Shown here: piece after piece, positions 1 to 9,195 of the stretch | Layout: every line of letters begins with the position of its first letter | Numbering within the stretch: position 1 is the first letter of the stretch | NCBI RefSeq assembly: GCF_031200575.1 | Contig: NZ_CP133597.1 | Location: 1,054,001-1,118,000, forward strand | Direction: 5' to 3' | Source of the DNA: Ferroplasma sp. | GTDB lineage: Archaea > Thermoplasmatota > Thermoplasmata > Thermoplasmatales > Thermoplasmataceae | Length of the DNA: 64,000 bases | Made by a program: the position numbers and the translations under genes | Notes under the pieces: generated by a model | Told to the model about the DNA's origin: nothing | The model's input: only the letters and a program-made list of their open reading frames with translations | Databases searched by the model: none

Positions 1-735
1 TTAATCCCCTTTCCTGAAGCTTGAAGAAGAAGTTATTCCAGTCCATCTCATCCTCTGAATTGTATATGTCCATTGATAGGAGCTGCCTTATTCCATTGCT
101 GTTTACACCTATTGATGTGTATAATGCCATTGACCTGTATTTACTATTTTCCCTGACTTTAAAGTATGTTGCATCTATGTACAGGTATCTTATCTGTTCC
201 TCTATCCTTGTTTCTAAGAACTCTTTAACCTTGGCATCAAGGTCCTTATTCAAGGATGATACATACTCAGGAGATACATTTACTCCTAGATTATTTATTA
301 TATTGTTTACTGACCTGGTTGATACCCCGTTAATATATGACTCAACTATTACAGAGTCTAAAGCCTTTTCTACAGTTGAATACTTGTCAAATACAGTGGT
401 TGTGAATGAACCTGACCTTATATCAGGCTTATCCAGGATCAGCTCACCATCCACAGTCTTTAATTTCCTCTTCTTGGTTCCATTCCTGTATCCTGTCCTT
501 TTATTGTTCCTTTCATATTTATCAGCATTCAGCTGTTCAATGGCCTCCTGATCCATTACATTGTTTAAAAACCATGTAATCAATTCCTTCTTTCCCTCTT
601 TTCTATCATTTATGAAAAGCTTTATTAATTCCTGTATACTTATTAATTGACTCTTTGCATTTGTCATTTTGTTTACCTCATTATGATATTGCAAAGAGTC
701 ATTTTAAATTTACAGCAAGATAATTACATTATCGA
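1..735 (-). mobile_element. IS256-type (mutator) transposase and IS end, cut by window edge
   Basis: The minus strand carries a transposase that begins at an ATG at 667 (MTNAKSQLIS...) and stays in frame to the window edge, ending in ...KLQERGLI, so about 222 residues are visible and the C-terminal part lies outside. It contains the DAT catalytic region (YLYIDATYFKVRE), the first Asp of the IS256/mutator DDE triad. The same protein, also incomplete, occurs on the plus strand at 40896. Upstream of the ATG the two copies share the segment TGCTGTAAATTTAAAATG and the flanking TAATGTAATT, so the element end lies near 725-735. It probably inserted just upstream of the DsrE-like gene. Family call is confident; whether this copy is intact cannot be judged from the window. 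Confidence 0.85.
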
Positions 736-749
736 GATTTGATAATGAA

Positions 750-767
750 AATTGATATATATCAATT
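750..767. promoter_or_regulatory. 18-bp perfect palindrome before the DsrE-like gene
   Basis: AATTGATATATATCAATT is a perfect inverted repeat centred about 33 bp before the ATG at 792. Its TATA-rich core sits where an archaeal TATA box would lie for a leaderless or short-leader transcript, so a repressor bound here would block TBP. This is inference from position and symmetry; AT-rich palindromes also occur by chance. Confidence 0.4.
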
Positions 768-791
768 TACAATAAAAGATAGTGATGTAAA

Positions 792-1139
792 ATGGCAAAA
801 ATATTTGTAATTCTGACTAAAGGAAAAGATGATTTGAATATGGTTAATGTGGCAGCTAATTTTGCAACCAGCACTGTTAAGAATGCAGGGGCAACCGTTA
901 ATTTCATGTTTCTGGGAAGGGGCGTTGAAAATCTGTTAAAAGATTCAAACGGAATAAAGCCCGTTGCAGATTTAGTCAGTCAGATGAAAGCAGCTGGCAT
1001 AGAAGTAACTTACTGCAAGGTATCCGCTAAAGGTATAGGCCTTATGGAAAGCCAGTTGCTGGACGGAATTGAACCGGTTATGGGCGGTGTACAGACTGCC
1101 AAGGAAGTAGATGCCGGATTTTCCGTGGTTACTTTTTAA
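792..1139 (+). CDS. DsrE/DsrF-like sulfur-relay family protein
   Basis: A 115-residue protein with the alternating beta-alpha layout of the DsrE/DsrF/TusD family: an N-terminal hydrophobic strand (KIFVILTKG), a middle strand NFMFLGRGV and a single cysteine, Cys75, in TYCKVSAKG, at the position where sulfur-carrying family members keep a reactive Cys. The family binds or passes on sulfane sulfur in persulfide relay, but several archaeal members have no known partner. It stands alone here, with no TusA, rhodanese or heterodisulfide reductase genes next to it, so a specific pathway cannot be assigned. The ATG follows a palindromic promoter region and lies close to the end of an IS256-type element, which may influence its expression. 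Confidence 0.75.
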   Translation: MAKIFVILTKGKDDLNMVNVAANFATSTVKNAGATVNFMFLGRGVENLLKDSNGIKPVADLVSQMKAAGIEVTYCKVSAKGIGLMESQLLDGIEPVMGGVQTAKEVDAGFSVVTF

Positions 1140-1186
1140 AATTTTTAATAATTTTTTGGGAACATCATTAAACAGTATTCCGGACA

Positions 1187-2023
1187 TTACGTTCTAGCCC
1201 TCCTTTTTCGTTTTGAAACCAGATATCCAATTCCAATTACCCATATAACAGCTAACACCGGTATATAATTTTCAACATATCTTGAATAGTTAATATCCGT
1301 AATTTTAACATTGGTTGCTATAAGCGACATTACAAAATAAGATGTTTTAATTCCGATATTACCCATTATCATTGCAGCCACACTGGAATTCCCTGGAATT
1401 GATATACTTTTAATCATTGCATACCTATCTGACTGAAGATAGGTTGAAAAGTAAAACAGGCTATAATTGTAGTGCTGATAAACATCCCGTACATTGGAAA
1501 CAACTCCATTATAAGGTATGTAGTATATAGAATGTTGCCCATCGTTTAGTTTATAACTGGAAGGAGGACAGATTGTAGTCATATTCTCTATATTTACAAT
1601 ATTATTACCGAATGGCAATTGTTCTCCACGGTGCAGTGAATTTCCCTCTGGAAAAAGTGATGTGAATATAGTTGAATTTATGGGATATAGTCTGGATAGG
1701 GATTTTATAACTTTTCCAGACTCATTGAAAACAATACTGGTTATATTGGCGCCCTGTGCCGAAACATTTACAAATAAATCGCCCCTAATATAGGTATCTC
1801 CATTTTTCAGTGTTTCATTATAATATCTAGAATTGTTGTTCTGAAAGCTCTTATAATATAAACTCGATGTGAATCTGTATTCCGATGATGCACCAGTTTT
1901 AGCAGGGGAATATATGTCATTTTGGGTATCACTATGAACATCTAGTATAATTACTCCAGGTATAACGACTGTTATAATGACTAGAATCGAGATCACTATC
2001 GTAATTAATTTCTTATAATTCAT
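1187..2023 (-). CDS. Membrane-anchored surface protein, function unknown
   Basis: A 278-residue protein with one N-terminal hydrophobic segment (about residues 7-28), a long polar middle part and one C-terminal membrane segment (about 252-270) followed by a basic tail (SKRKRRART). This layout predicts a large domain on the outside held by both ends. The middle part is rich in N-x-S/T sequons (for example NVSA, NESG, NSTI, NYSL), which suits a glycosylated surface protein of a wall-less acidophile. It lies 6 bp after the preceding secreted-protein gene on the same strand, so the two are probably one operon. I do not recognise a family. Confidence 0.6.
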   Translation of the reverse strand: MNYKKLITIVISILVIITVVIPGVIILDVHSDTQNDIYSPAKTGASSEYRFTSSLYYKSFQNNNSRYYNETLKNGDTYIRGDLFVNVSAQGANITSIVFNESGKVIKSLSRLYPINSTIFTSLFPEGNSLHRGEQLPFGNNIVNIENMTTICPPSSYKLNDGQHSIYYIPYNGVVSNVRDVYQHYNYSLFYFSTYLQSDRYAMIKSISIPGNSSVAAMIMGNIGIKTSYFVMSLIATNVKITDINYSRYVENYIPVLAVIWVIGIGYLVSKRKRRART

Positions 2024-2029
2024 TTAAGC

Positions 2030-2608
2030 CTACTCACAAATATTTTTCATAACGCCGGTAATATCTATTAATGCCGTATATTCCTCAGAGGGGGTTTTGT
2101 TATAAGCAATAGAATACTGCATAAATATATCACCATTGGTGAACACCTCTGCATTAACGCTTACTTCCACATAATTGTTTGTGTATGAGCCGGTCAAGGA
2201 ATAACCTATGTTTTTTATAACAACATAACCATTATACTCCTTAAAGGAACCTGTAGAATTACTGGCACTATTGGTAAACTGAAATTGTTCGGTTATGATG
2301 GTGCATCCGCCCGTGTTTTCTGTTACTTTCCCCTTTACATTATATTGATTAGAATGAGAAACATCATGACATTCGTAGCAGTAGATGGTATTAATACTAA
2401 AGTTGGCTGCATCGTAGGAATTTAGGGTAGAAAACCAATTTGAAGAAACGTTTTTAGAATGAATTACCAAATCATTATAAACAGTGCACGTTTGTGGTTC
2501 TATATTTTCCGGATTTATTTGTGATGTTGCTACAGTTAAGGGATTCATTAGTATTAACCCTATAAATATTGCTGACATAACAATACTCACTATTACTCTT
2601 TTCTTCAT
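2030..2608 (-). CDS. Secreted protein of unknown function
   Basis: The chosen start (ATG at 2608, MKKRVIVSIV...) gives a 192-residue protein opening with a clear signal peptide: two lysines and an arginine, about 17 hydrophobic residues, then NPLTVATSQ. An upstream in-frame start at 2668 would place 20 extra residues before the signal, which is less likely. The mature part holds a cysteine pair in YCYECHD and many N-x-S/T sites, as expected for a glycosylated extracytoplasmic protein. It probably forms a two-gene operon with the membrane protein 6 bp downstream. No family recognised. Confidence 0.6.
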   Translation of the reverse strand: MKKRVIVSIVMSAIFIGLILMNPLTVATSQINPENIEPQTCTVYNDLVIHSKNVSSNWFSTLNSYDAANFSINTIYCYECHDVSHSNQYNVKGKVTENTGGCTIITEQFQFTNSASNSTGSFKEYNGYVVIKNIGYSLTGSYTNNYVEVSVNAEVFTNGDIFMQYSIAYNKTPSEEYTALIDITGVMKNICE

Positions 2609-2668
2609 ATTGATATTAATACATTTATATATATATTTCGGTAACATAATAAATGAATTATTTATCAA

Positions 2669-3259
2669 ATAAACTATTTATATAAAATATTATATATATG
2701 CCATTGATAGGATTAAATACGATATAATTTGATATAAATCTAATAAAAAATGGATCTGGGTTTCATTAATAAAATTGATTAGATTTCTATACCCTAGAAG
2801 GAAATATGCACTTGATATAGGAAGAGAAAACCTTTTAACTACCCTAATATTTTTCATCCCGGTATTGTTTGTTTCTCATAACTTAGAATTAATTCTCAAA
2901 ATTTTAACTCTGACTGACACATGCGAAGAGCCTGCATTAACAAGAGGGATTTATATTTACACATAATATGGTACGCGATCGTGTTACTATATATCCACAA
3001 ATGTGGAGATACTGTTACATACAACTCAAATAATATTAGAACGTCAGAAAATGCTTGTCCTGGTACAGAATGAAGCATCAAATTATCCATGGATTAAAGT
3101 TATAGACAGAAATTATTATATGTCCATTGGAGAAATAATATTTGCATAAAATCGTATTGTAGTGGTCAGTAAAATATGTGGAATCTCAGGGAGGAAATTA
3201 TGTATATCTTGATCTACAGCTTGGAAATCCCATATCAGCAAATTTAAATTTCCCCGGAT
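2669..3259. other. Gene-free stretch with insertion-sequence debris
   Basis: No convincing gene. The segment around 2949-2974 (TTTATATTTACACATAATATG) is nearly repeated at 20638-20663, next to an IS4/IS1634-like transposase remnant, so it is probably an old element end. A second segment, ACACATGCGAAGA near 2917-2930, recurs near 42632. Short open frames here, including a plus-strand one ending in the lipid-kinase gene, look decayed. Confidence 0.45.
2949..2974. repeat. Solo IS-end-like repeat, copy 1
   Basis: TTTATATTTACACATAATATG matches the sequence at 20638-20663 with one substitution. The other copy lies about 40 bp before a transposase C-terminal remnant, which suggests both derive from the same insertion sequence type. 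Confidence 0.4.
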
Positions 3260-4129
3260 TTAACTTGCAAGGAGAATGTTTATTGATTCTGGAATTAGCT
3301 CTATTGAAATCGGGGTGGTAAAAAGTACCTCTCCATCCATTTCCACAGGTGCCTTGTCACCAGATATTTCAATTTGCTGAGCTATTTTATTTATTGTGTC
3401 CCTGTCCTCAATATATGTGCCATTTATCAGTTTTTTAAACTTCATTAAAAGCGTCATTCTCGAAATTTCTTTTATCATGTGTACTTCCATGACATGGTCA
3501 TTCAGGACCGAATTTTTTGATGCAAGCATACCACCACCAAAGTATTTTCCATTTGCAATTATTACATCTATAAATTTACCTTCTATAACTTCATTTTTGA
3601 TGGTTATTTTAAGATTATATGCCCTCAATTTAAACAATTCATTAATAACTGCATGTCTTATCGTGTTTTTATTACGCTTCAATTTTTTATTAACCCTGGC
3701 AATAACATTTGCCCCATAGCCCAGTTCCATTATATTTACAAAATACCTTGTTTTTCCGGAATATTTGACAAGCACTGAGTCTACCTTGAATATCTTATTG
3801 CTTGTTATTGCATTCCCTATATCCTCAGGACTGATGCTTCCGGCAGATTTAACGAAATCGGATCCTGTTCCGGCGTCGATAATTATTAAAACAGTGCTTT
3901 TACAAACAATTGCCTGGCATATTTCGTTTATTGTGCCATCGCCGCCTACACATACGATATAATCATAGTTGCCTTTCAAGGCTTCCTGTGCGTATAAAAA
4001 CGCATCATTGTTCCTTTTTGTTTCCCTTATTATATAATCATAATCTTTTAAGAATCTTTTCAGCCTGTCCAGTAAATACACGCCACGGCCATTGCCTGCA
4101 TGTGGATTTAAAATAACATAAATTTTCAT
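3260..4129 (-). CDS. DAG-kinase / sphingosine-kinase-like lipid kinase
   Basis: A 289-residue protein of the DAGK catalytic family (YegS/BmrU/DgkB type), which phosphorylates a lipid or lipid-like alcohol with ATP. Visible motifs are NPHAGNGRG at the N-terminus, the nucleotide-binding GGDGTINEI around residues 62-70 and GTGSDFVKS, where most homologues have GTGNDFA. The start is fixed by the ribosome site: AGGTGAT at 4140-4134 sits 5 bp before ATG 4129, and a possible GTG at 4138 would lie inside that site. Its Shine-Dalgarno overlaps the stop of the glycerol-3-phosphate dehydrogenase gene (stop at 4131-4133), so the two are translationally coupled and the substrate is probably a glycerolipid or ether-lipid precursor. 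No signal or membrane segment. Confidence 0.85.
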   Translation of the reverse strand: MKIYVILNPHAGNGRGVYLLDRLKRFLKDYDYIIRETKRNNDAFLYAQEALKGNYDYIVCVGGDGTINEICQAIVCKSTVLIIIDAGTGSDFVKSAGSISPEDIGNAITSNKIFKVDSVLVKYSGKTRYFVNIMELGYGANVIARVNKKLKRNKNTIRHAVINELFKLRAYNLKITIKNEVIEGKFIDVIIANGKYFGGGMLASKNSVLNDHVMEVHMIKEISRMTLLMKFKKLINGTYIEDRDTINKIAQQIEISGDKAPVEMDGEVLFTTPISIELIPESINILLAS

Positions 4130-4130
4130 T

Positions 4131-5495
4131 TTAATCACCTATTAAACCTGATAACTTATCAATATTCTCATTTTTAAAATTTTCAGCATTTTCCGGATCG
4201 TAGATCAATACAGGAAGCCTTCGCCTCAGCAGGTCATTGACATATACGGGGCATTCATGGCTTATTATAAACTCAACCTGATCTTTATCAGGCCTTGAAT
4301 AATTGATGTATGGCATATTTCTGCTTTTAACCTCTATTTTCAATTTGTTTTTTATAATTTTTAAAACCTTCCTTGCAGCTGAACGGTAATCGGTTAACTT
4401 TCCACCGAAAACAGTAATAACATTTCCATAATCAACTATTTTGAAGTCACGGGAAATTTTACCTGGATTGTCCCCTTTTCCCATAAGTGGCCTTATTCCA
4501 GAATATGATGCTATAACATCATTTTTATCTACGAAAGGAAATAGATTTTTTGCACTGTTAATCAGATATTCTACATCATCATTATTAACTGAAAAGTCAT
4601 CAGGGCTGTCCACAAATGTATCTGTGGTGCCCAGTATTATGACATGGTCACGTGGAATTAAAAACAGCTGCCGTTTATCAATGCCAGATCTAAATACCAG
4701 AGCATTTTTTATATTAAAATAATCTCTGTTGAAAATTATGTGTACCCCCTTACTCAACCTCATCATTGCGTTCTCAGGCAATCCTAAAGCCTTATTTACC
4801 CGGTTTGCCCAGGGACCAGTAGCGTTTATTATTAGTTTCGCCTTTATTATGACATCTTTTTTATTTATTTTATCAAAACAAGTTAAAACACTGTAACCAT
4901 TATACTCTTTAAAATGCGACAATTCCAGGTAATTGAAGCATAAAGTACCATTATTATAGGCAGATGCAATATTGTATATGACCATTGTTGAATCGTCGGT
5001 CATGGCATCCTCATATGTAAAATATCCATCTACACCTGAATTTTCTCTATAATTATTACTATAAAATTCAGGCATTTTAAATTTCCTTTCAAGCAGGGAA
5101 TAAAGAACAAGGCCGAATTTTATTTCATGCCTGTTCCACTGGCTTTTCCCTGTAAGTACATCAAATTTTATTTTTTTGACAATGTCCAGGTTTTTCAGCA
5201 GGTAATTCCTCTCCTTAATCAATTCACGGACAAGCACTATATGCCCTCCAGACAGATACCTCAAACCACCGTGTATTAATTTTGATGATCCTGAGCTTGT
5301 GCCAGATGCAAAATCATTCTTTTCAATTAATACTGCACTTATGGAATTCTCTGATAGTATATTGGCAATGCCACTTCCAGTTATCCCGCCCCCTACTATG
5401 GCAACATCGAATGTTTTATCCCCTATATTTTTAATGTCCTCATTGCGTGTATGCAATGAAAATTCCCTGTATTTACTATTTGTCAAATATATCAT
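4131..5495 (-). CDS. FAD-dependent glycerol-3-phosphate dehydrogenase
   Basis: A 454-residue flavoenzyme of the GlpD/GlpA family that oxidises sn-glycerol 3-phosphate to dihydroxyacetone phosphate and passes electrons to the quinone pool. Residues about 29-45 hold the dinucleotide fold VAIVGGGITGSGIA, followed by SGTSSGSSKLIHGGLRYL, the family signature. Further signs are GPWANRV, FLIPRDHVIILGTTD and the C-terminal SGIRPLMGKGD. The DAO C-terminal domain is present but short (NDLLRRRLPVL), making the protein some 50-100 residues smaller than bacterial GlpD. It overlaps the preceding AGPS-like gene by 20 bp and is followed by the lipid kinase, a tight three-gene operon. No glycerol kinase lies beside it. 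GlpK-independent sources of glycerol 3-phosphate are therefore possible. Confidence 0.88.
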   Translation of the reverse strand: MIYLTNSKYREFSLHTRNEDIKNIGDKTFDVAIVGGGITGSGIANILSENSISAVLIEKNDFASGTSSGSSKLIHGGLRYLSGGHIVLVRELIKERNYLLKNLDIVKKIKFDVLTGKSQWNRHEIKFGLVLYSLLERKFKMPEFYSNNYRENSGVDGYFTYEDAMTDDSTMVIYNIASAYNNGTLCFNYLELSHFKEYNGYSVLTCFDKINKKDVIIKAKLIINATGPWANRVNKALGLPENAMMRLSKGVHIIFNRDYFNIKNALVFRSGIDKRQLFLIPRDHVIILGTTDTFVDSPDDFSVNNDDVEYLINSAKNLFPFVDKNDVIASYSGIRPLMGKGDNPGKISRDFKIVDYGNVITVFGGKLTDYRSAARKVLKIIKNKLKIEVKSRNMPYINYSRPDKDQVEFIISHECPVYVNDLLRRRLPVLIYDPENAENFKNENIDKLSGLIGD

Positions 5496-6987
5496 CTCTT
5501 AGCATTTTCATAAACACGGAATTATCGCCGGCAAATTCCTCGAAAAATTTTCCCAGCCCATGATGGTGTGTTATTGACCCCCCATTATGCAGAAATACAT
5601 TTACCATATTTTTCCTTATTTTTATTAAATCATCTGTTTTATCGGTTTTAATTATAAAAGTAAAATAAATTGCGCATCCGTCAATATAAAAATGTGAAAT
5701 ATGTGACATTATTATCCCGGCTATGTTCAGCTCCCTTATGCTGTTATTGAATGACAGAATTGCCTCGTCATATAATTTTATTATATTCTCCCAGGAAACC
5801 GATGTCTCCAGTGTATCCGGAACAAGCCCATGTTCCCATAGGACATTCCCGAAATACGGCCTCTCATATCTTGTGTTTTCCCATATTCTGGCAATTGTTC
5901 TCCCTGAATATACGCTATTTGAAGGTTTTTTAAATCTGGCATTGTTGTTTATTAAAATAAGCAGGGAACCCCTGTTGACTTGCCTTAAGGACAGATATTT
6001 ACTAAATATATCTGTTGCCATGGAATTATTCTGGCTTAAAAAAAGGAATTCTGTTTCAGTTTCATCTGACAGCCTCAACACTGTGGGGAATTTTTCCATC
6101 TGCATAAGAGATTTTATCCCATCCTTAAAACTTTTAAAAAAATATGAATAATAATGCCTTCTCTCAGGCAAATTATATACTTTTATGCCGGCATTCATAA
6201 TTATTCCGCATTTCCCCTCGGAACCCATGGCAACATCCTTCACAGAAATGCCTGAGGAGGATCTCGGTGAATACCGGTCTGAAAATAAACCATCGGTTCT
6301 CACAAGTTCAATGTAACTGACCATGTCTTCTATATCTCCATACTGGTTTGATTCCTGGCCTGATTCCTTGGTGGCAATCCACCCGCCTACAGTTGAATAA
6401 TTAAATGATTCCGGAAAATTTCCCATGGTTTTGCCCTTTGTGTTCAATATTTCTTCCAGTTCTTTACCGGTAAACCCTGCACCACAGAATACTATTCCAT
6501 CCCGTAATTCTATTTTTTTAAGTTTTGAGGTATCGATTGATACGGTTCTGCCCTTACCAGTATATTTTGAAATCAACCCGCCGGTAACCGATGTGCCACC
6601 ACCGTACACAGTAATGTGAATATTTTCTTTTTTTAATGTTTTTACTAAATTGTATACCTCATCTTGGTCTGGATATACAACAGCATCAACTATACCGGGC
6701 AAAATTGACAGCCTGGAATTTAAAATTTCAATTGATGATTTGCCTATTGAATGTTTCATCCTGTCTACTGGATCAAAGGATATGCTTTCAATATTAATGC
6801 ACTTCAATAGTATTTGTTTTAATTCATCATCAACTGCGATTTGTGGGGCATTGATATTGCCGTCCCATATTCTGTTACCCCAGTTTATACCAAATAATTT
6901 TTCAATAAATTTTGCTGTATTTTCGTTTACATTGTAATTGCTATTGCCAAAAAATATATTAAATGCCTGTTTACTGGTTTTACCCAT
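5476..6987 (-). CDS. Alkyl-dihydroxyacetonephosphate-synthase-like FAD oxidase
   Basis: A 503-residue member of the FAD_binding_4 family closest to alkylglycerone-phosphate synthase (AGPS). The order is GGGTSVTGG (residues 129-137, FAD pyrophosphate loop), the AGPS-type block PESFNYSTVGGWIATKESG, MGSEGKCGI, and the C-terminal CAIYFTF with Tyr441 and HHHG at 474-477, matching the catalytic Tyr and triple-His region of AGPS. AGPS swaps the acyl chain of acyl-DHAP for a fatty alcohol, making an ether bond. Related D-lactate/glycolate dehydrogenases lack the HHHG block in this form. Operon with glycerol-3-phosphate dehydrogenase and lipid kinase supports ether-lipid or glycerol-phosphate chemistry, unusual for an archaeon. 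The exact substrate is unknown. Confidence 0.75.
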   Translation of the reverse strand: MGKTSKQAFNIFFGNSNYNVNENTAKFIEKLFGINWGNRIWDGNINAPQIAVDDELKQILLKCINIESISFDPVDRMKHSIGKSSIEILNSRLSILPGIVDAVVYPDQDEVYNLVKTLKKENIHITVYGGGTSVTGGLISKYTGKGRTVSIDTSKLKKIELRDGIVFCGAGFTGKELEEILNTKGKTMGNFPESFNYSTVGGWIATKESGQESNQYGDIEDMVSYIELVRTDGLFSDRYSPRSSSGISVKDVAMGSEGKCGIIMNAGIKVYNLPERRHYYSYFFKSFKDGIKSLMQMEKFPTVLRLSDETETEFLFLSQNNSMATDIFSKYLSLRQVNRGSLLILINNNARFKKPSNSVYSGRTIARIWENTRYERPYFGNVLWEHGLVPDTLETSVSWENIIKLYDEAILSFNNSIRELNIAGIIMSHISHFYIDGCAIYFTFIIKTDKTDDLIKIRKNMVNVFLHNGGSITHHHGLGKFFEEFAGDNSVFMKMLRDDIFDK

Positions 6988-7204
6988 AAAAGTATAATAA
7001 TTATGACATATTTAAATTATACACTGAAATATAATTAGTTTCATAATTTCTGTTGTTATACTATTTTTCTTTAATAGTTGATTCCATTCATTAAATATAC
7101 TGATTGCAGAAGAATCGGCATTTATTGCATTAATATATTTTTTATAATTTATTGCTCTATTGAGGTATCAATATCTATTTATTCCCATAATGTATAAATA
7201 AAAC

Positions 7205-7474
7205 ATGAAACATGCCAGGCCTGAGGATCTTAAAGAGGTTGAGCCACTATTAATCCAGATACGCAGGATAAATAATCTTAAGGAGAAACAGACCGGGCAT
7301 TTTTATTTCAGAGGTATAAATATAGTACATTTTCATATAGATAATTCAAGGATATTTATCGATATAGGGGATTCAAGAACAGAAATTATTTTCACTGATT
7401 TTGCAGCTCAAATCGATCGTATCCTATTAGAAGTTAGGAAATATATGCAGGAGGTCTCTCAAAGAAAAAAATGA
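7205..7474 (+). CDS. Small conserved-looking protein, function unknown
   Basis: An 89-residue, charged, soluble protein. The centre (GHFYFRGINIVHFHI...RIFIDIGDSRTEI) reads as several beta strands and the ends as amphipathic helices, the last one basic (EVRKYMQEVSQRKK). It stands alone between divergent operons, with an AT-rich promoter-like stretch just before the ATG. Codon use and composition look genuine. I do not recognise the family. Confidence 0.6.
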   Translation: MKHARPEDLKEVEPLLIQIRRINNLKEKQTGHFYFRGINIVHFHIDNSRIFIDIGDSRTEIIFTDFAAQIDRILLEVRKYMQEVSQRKK

Positions 7475-7707
7475 GTTATCTAACCAAAATGCTTAAATTA
7501 AACCAATCATATAATGTTTTAGGGATAACCCATTTTAGTTATACTTAAATATTCGGTACAAAATAGGATATCCTGAAACCGGCTTAAACGGAGGTTTATC
7601 ATTTCTGGCATCCAAATTGAATTTATCTATAGTCCCTAGAAACAGCTCCATGGTTATCGTCATAAGCACATATCCCGCCTCTAGGATTTATGGTATAGCA
7701 GCTAATT

Positions 7708-9195
7708 CTATTCTTTTATTAGTAACTGATAGGCAGCGTCGGATAGCCCGCTTTCAGGATTTCCATAGAACAGGTGCCTTGTCTGTGTGAATTCATATAT
7801 GCCCTCTAAACCCAATTCCCTTCCAATGCCGCTCATTTTAAAGCCACCTCTAGGGGCTGCGGCCGATAATAGGTGATAATCATTTATCCACACGGTTCCT
7901 GCCTGGATGTTGCTGGCAATATTATATGCCCTGTTCAGGTCATTGGTCCATACCCCTGCGGCCAATCCGTATTCTGTATTGTTTGCTATTTCAATCGCCT
8001 CACTGTCCGTATCAAAGGTAGTAACAGATAGCACCGGGCCGAATATTTCTTCCTTAAATATTTTCATGTCCGTGCCTACATCGGTCAGTAGTGTTGGAGG
8101 ATAATAAAATCCATTTCCCGGAACATTATTTTTTAGCTCCCTGGAATAATATATTTTTGCACCGCCGTTTATGCCCGCTTCCATTAAATTATTTATTTTA
8201 TCAAGCTGCTCTTTATTTGTAATCGCGCTGATGTCTGTATTAAAATCCATGGGATTCCCGGGAACCATATTATCAAGATAATGCCTCATTCTTTCAAGGA
8301 ATCTGTCCTTAATTTTACTGCTGAGTATTAGCCTGCTGCCGGATTCACATAGCTGGCCAGAGTTCAGGTATATGCCGAATAGAACACCCTTAACTGCCCT
8401 CTCAATATCTGCATCATCAAATACAATATTCGGGGATTTTCCACCCAGTTCAAGGGTAACCTTCTTTAAATTCTTTGATGCCTTTTCCATTACACTTCTT
8501 CCAGTATTTGTTGATCCAGTAAAGCTGATCATGTTTATTTTTTTATTTTCGATTAAGTAATTCCCTGTGGTGCTTCCCCTGCCTGCAATTACGTTTACAG
8601 AACCCTCCGGAAAGCCCGCATCCATGATATCACCTGCCAGTTCCAGTGCAGTCAGCGGAGTGTAATGTGACGGCTTTAAAACCACAGAATTTCCAGCCAG
8701 AAGTGCCGGAATTACCTTCCATACTGCCATTAAAAACGGGACATTCCATGGTGCTATTGCTGCCACAGTACCCATGGGAACATACTGTATTACCCCCCTT
8801 GTTCCCGGGTATTCCGGATGTTCTATCTCCCTTGATTCCAAATAATCATTGACTTTTCCGAAATATCTTATATGCTCTATGCCCAGGGGTATATCCATGA
8901 AACTGCTCTGCCTTATGGTTTTCCCTGTATTCAGTGATTCATAATTTGAATATATTTCAGATTTTGATTCTATTATGTCTGCCAGCTTTAATAATAATTT
9001 CTGCCTCTCCTTCAACCCAATTTTAGATATGCCCTTTAATGCCTCTATTGAAGAATTAACTGCTTTATCAACAGTGTTTCTATCAGATTCTATGCAGTAC
9101 CCAATAAGTGAACCATCTGATGGGCTTATCATCTTTATTTTTTCTCCCTCCTGATCTATCTTTCCATCTATAAAATTGCCAAAAATCTTTTCCAT
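7708..9195 (-). CDS. NAD(P)-dependent aldehyde dehydrogenase
   Basis: A 495-residue aldehyde dehydrogenase of the main superfamily, oxidising an aldehyde to the acid with NAD(P). The conserved APWNVPFLMAVWK, VLKPSHYTPLTAL, FTGSTNTGR, the general base Glu249 in TLELGGKSPN and the nucleophile Cys283 in NSGQLCESGSR are all present, as are EEIFGPVL and the C-terminal GGFKMSGIGRELG. Length is standard. It starts directly after the iron alcohol dehydrogenase stop and is the last gene of a five-gene operon with a TPP decarboxylase, so its substrate is probably the aldehyde released by that decarboxylase. A role as glyceraldehyde dehydrogenase of the non-phosphorylating Entner-Doudoroff route, common in this order, is an alternative that the context does not favour. 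Confidence 0.88.
   Translation of the reverse strand: MEKIFGNFIDGKIDQEGEKIKMISPSDGSLIGYCIESDRNTVDKAVNSSIEALKGISKIGLKERQKLLLKLADIIESKSEIYSNYESLNTGKTIRQSSFMDIPLGIEHIRYFGKVNDYLESREIEHPEYPGTRGVIQYVPMGTVAAIAPWNVPFLMAVWKVIPALLAGNSVVLKPSHYTPLTALELAGDIMDAGFPEGSVNVIAGRGSTTGNYLIENKKINMISFTGSTNTGRSVMEKASKNLKKVTLELGGKSPNIVFDDADIERAVKGVLFGIYLNSGQLCESGSRLILSSKIKDRFLERMRHYLDNMVPGNPMDFNTDISAITNKEQLDKINNLMEAGINGGAKIYYSRELKNNVPGNGFYYPPTLLTDVGTDMKIFKEEIFGPVLSVTTFDTDSEAIEIANNTEYGLAAGVWTNDLNRAYNIASNIQAGTVWINDYHLLSAAAPRGGFKMSGIGRELGLEGIYEFTQTRHLFYGNPESGLSDAAYQLLIKE

Noticed and set aside
972-1187. Minus-strand 71-codon frame opposite the DsrE-like gene
   Set aside because: It is antisense to a recognised gene and has no ribosome site or family features.
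2775-3090. Two overlapping short frames in the IS-debris region
   Set aside because: They lack start signals, lie on opposite strands over the same DNA and one spans the solo repeat.
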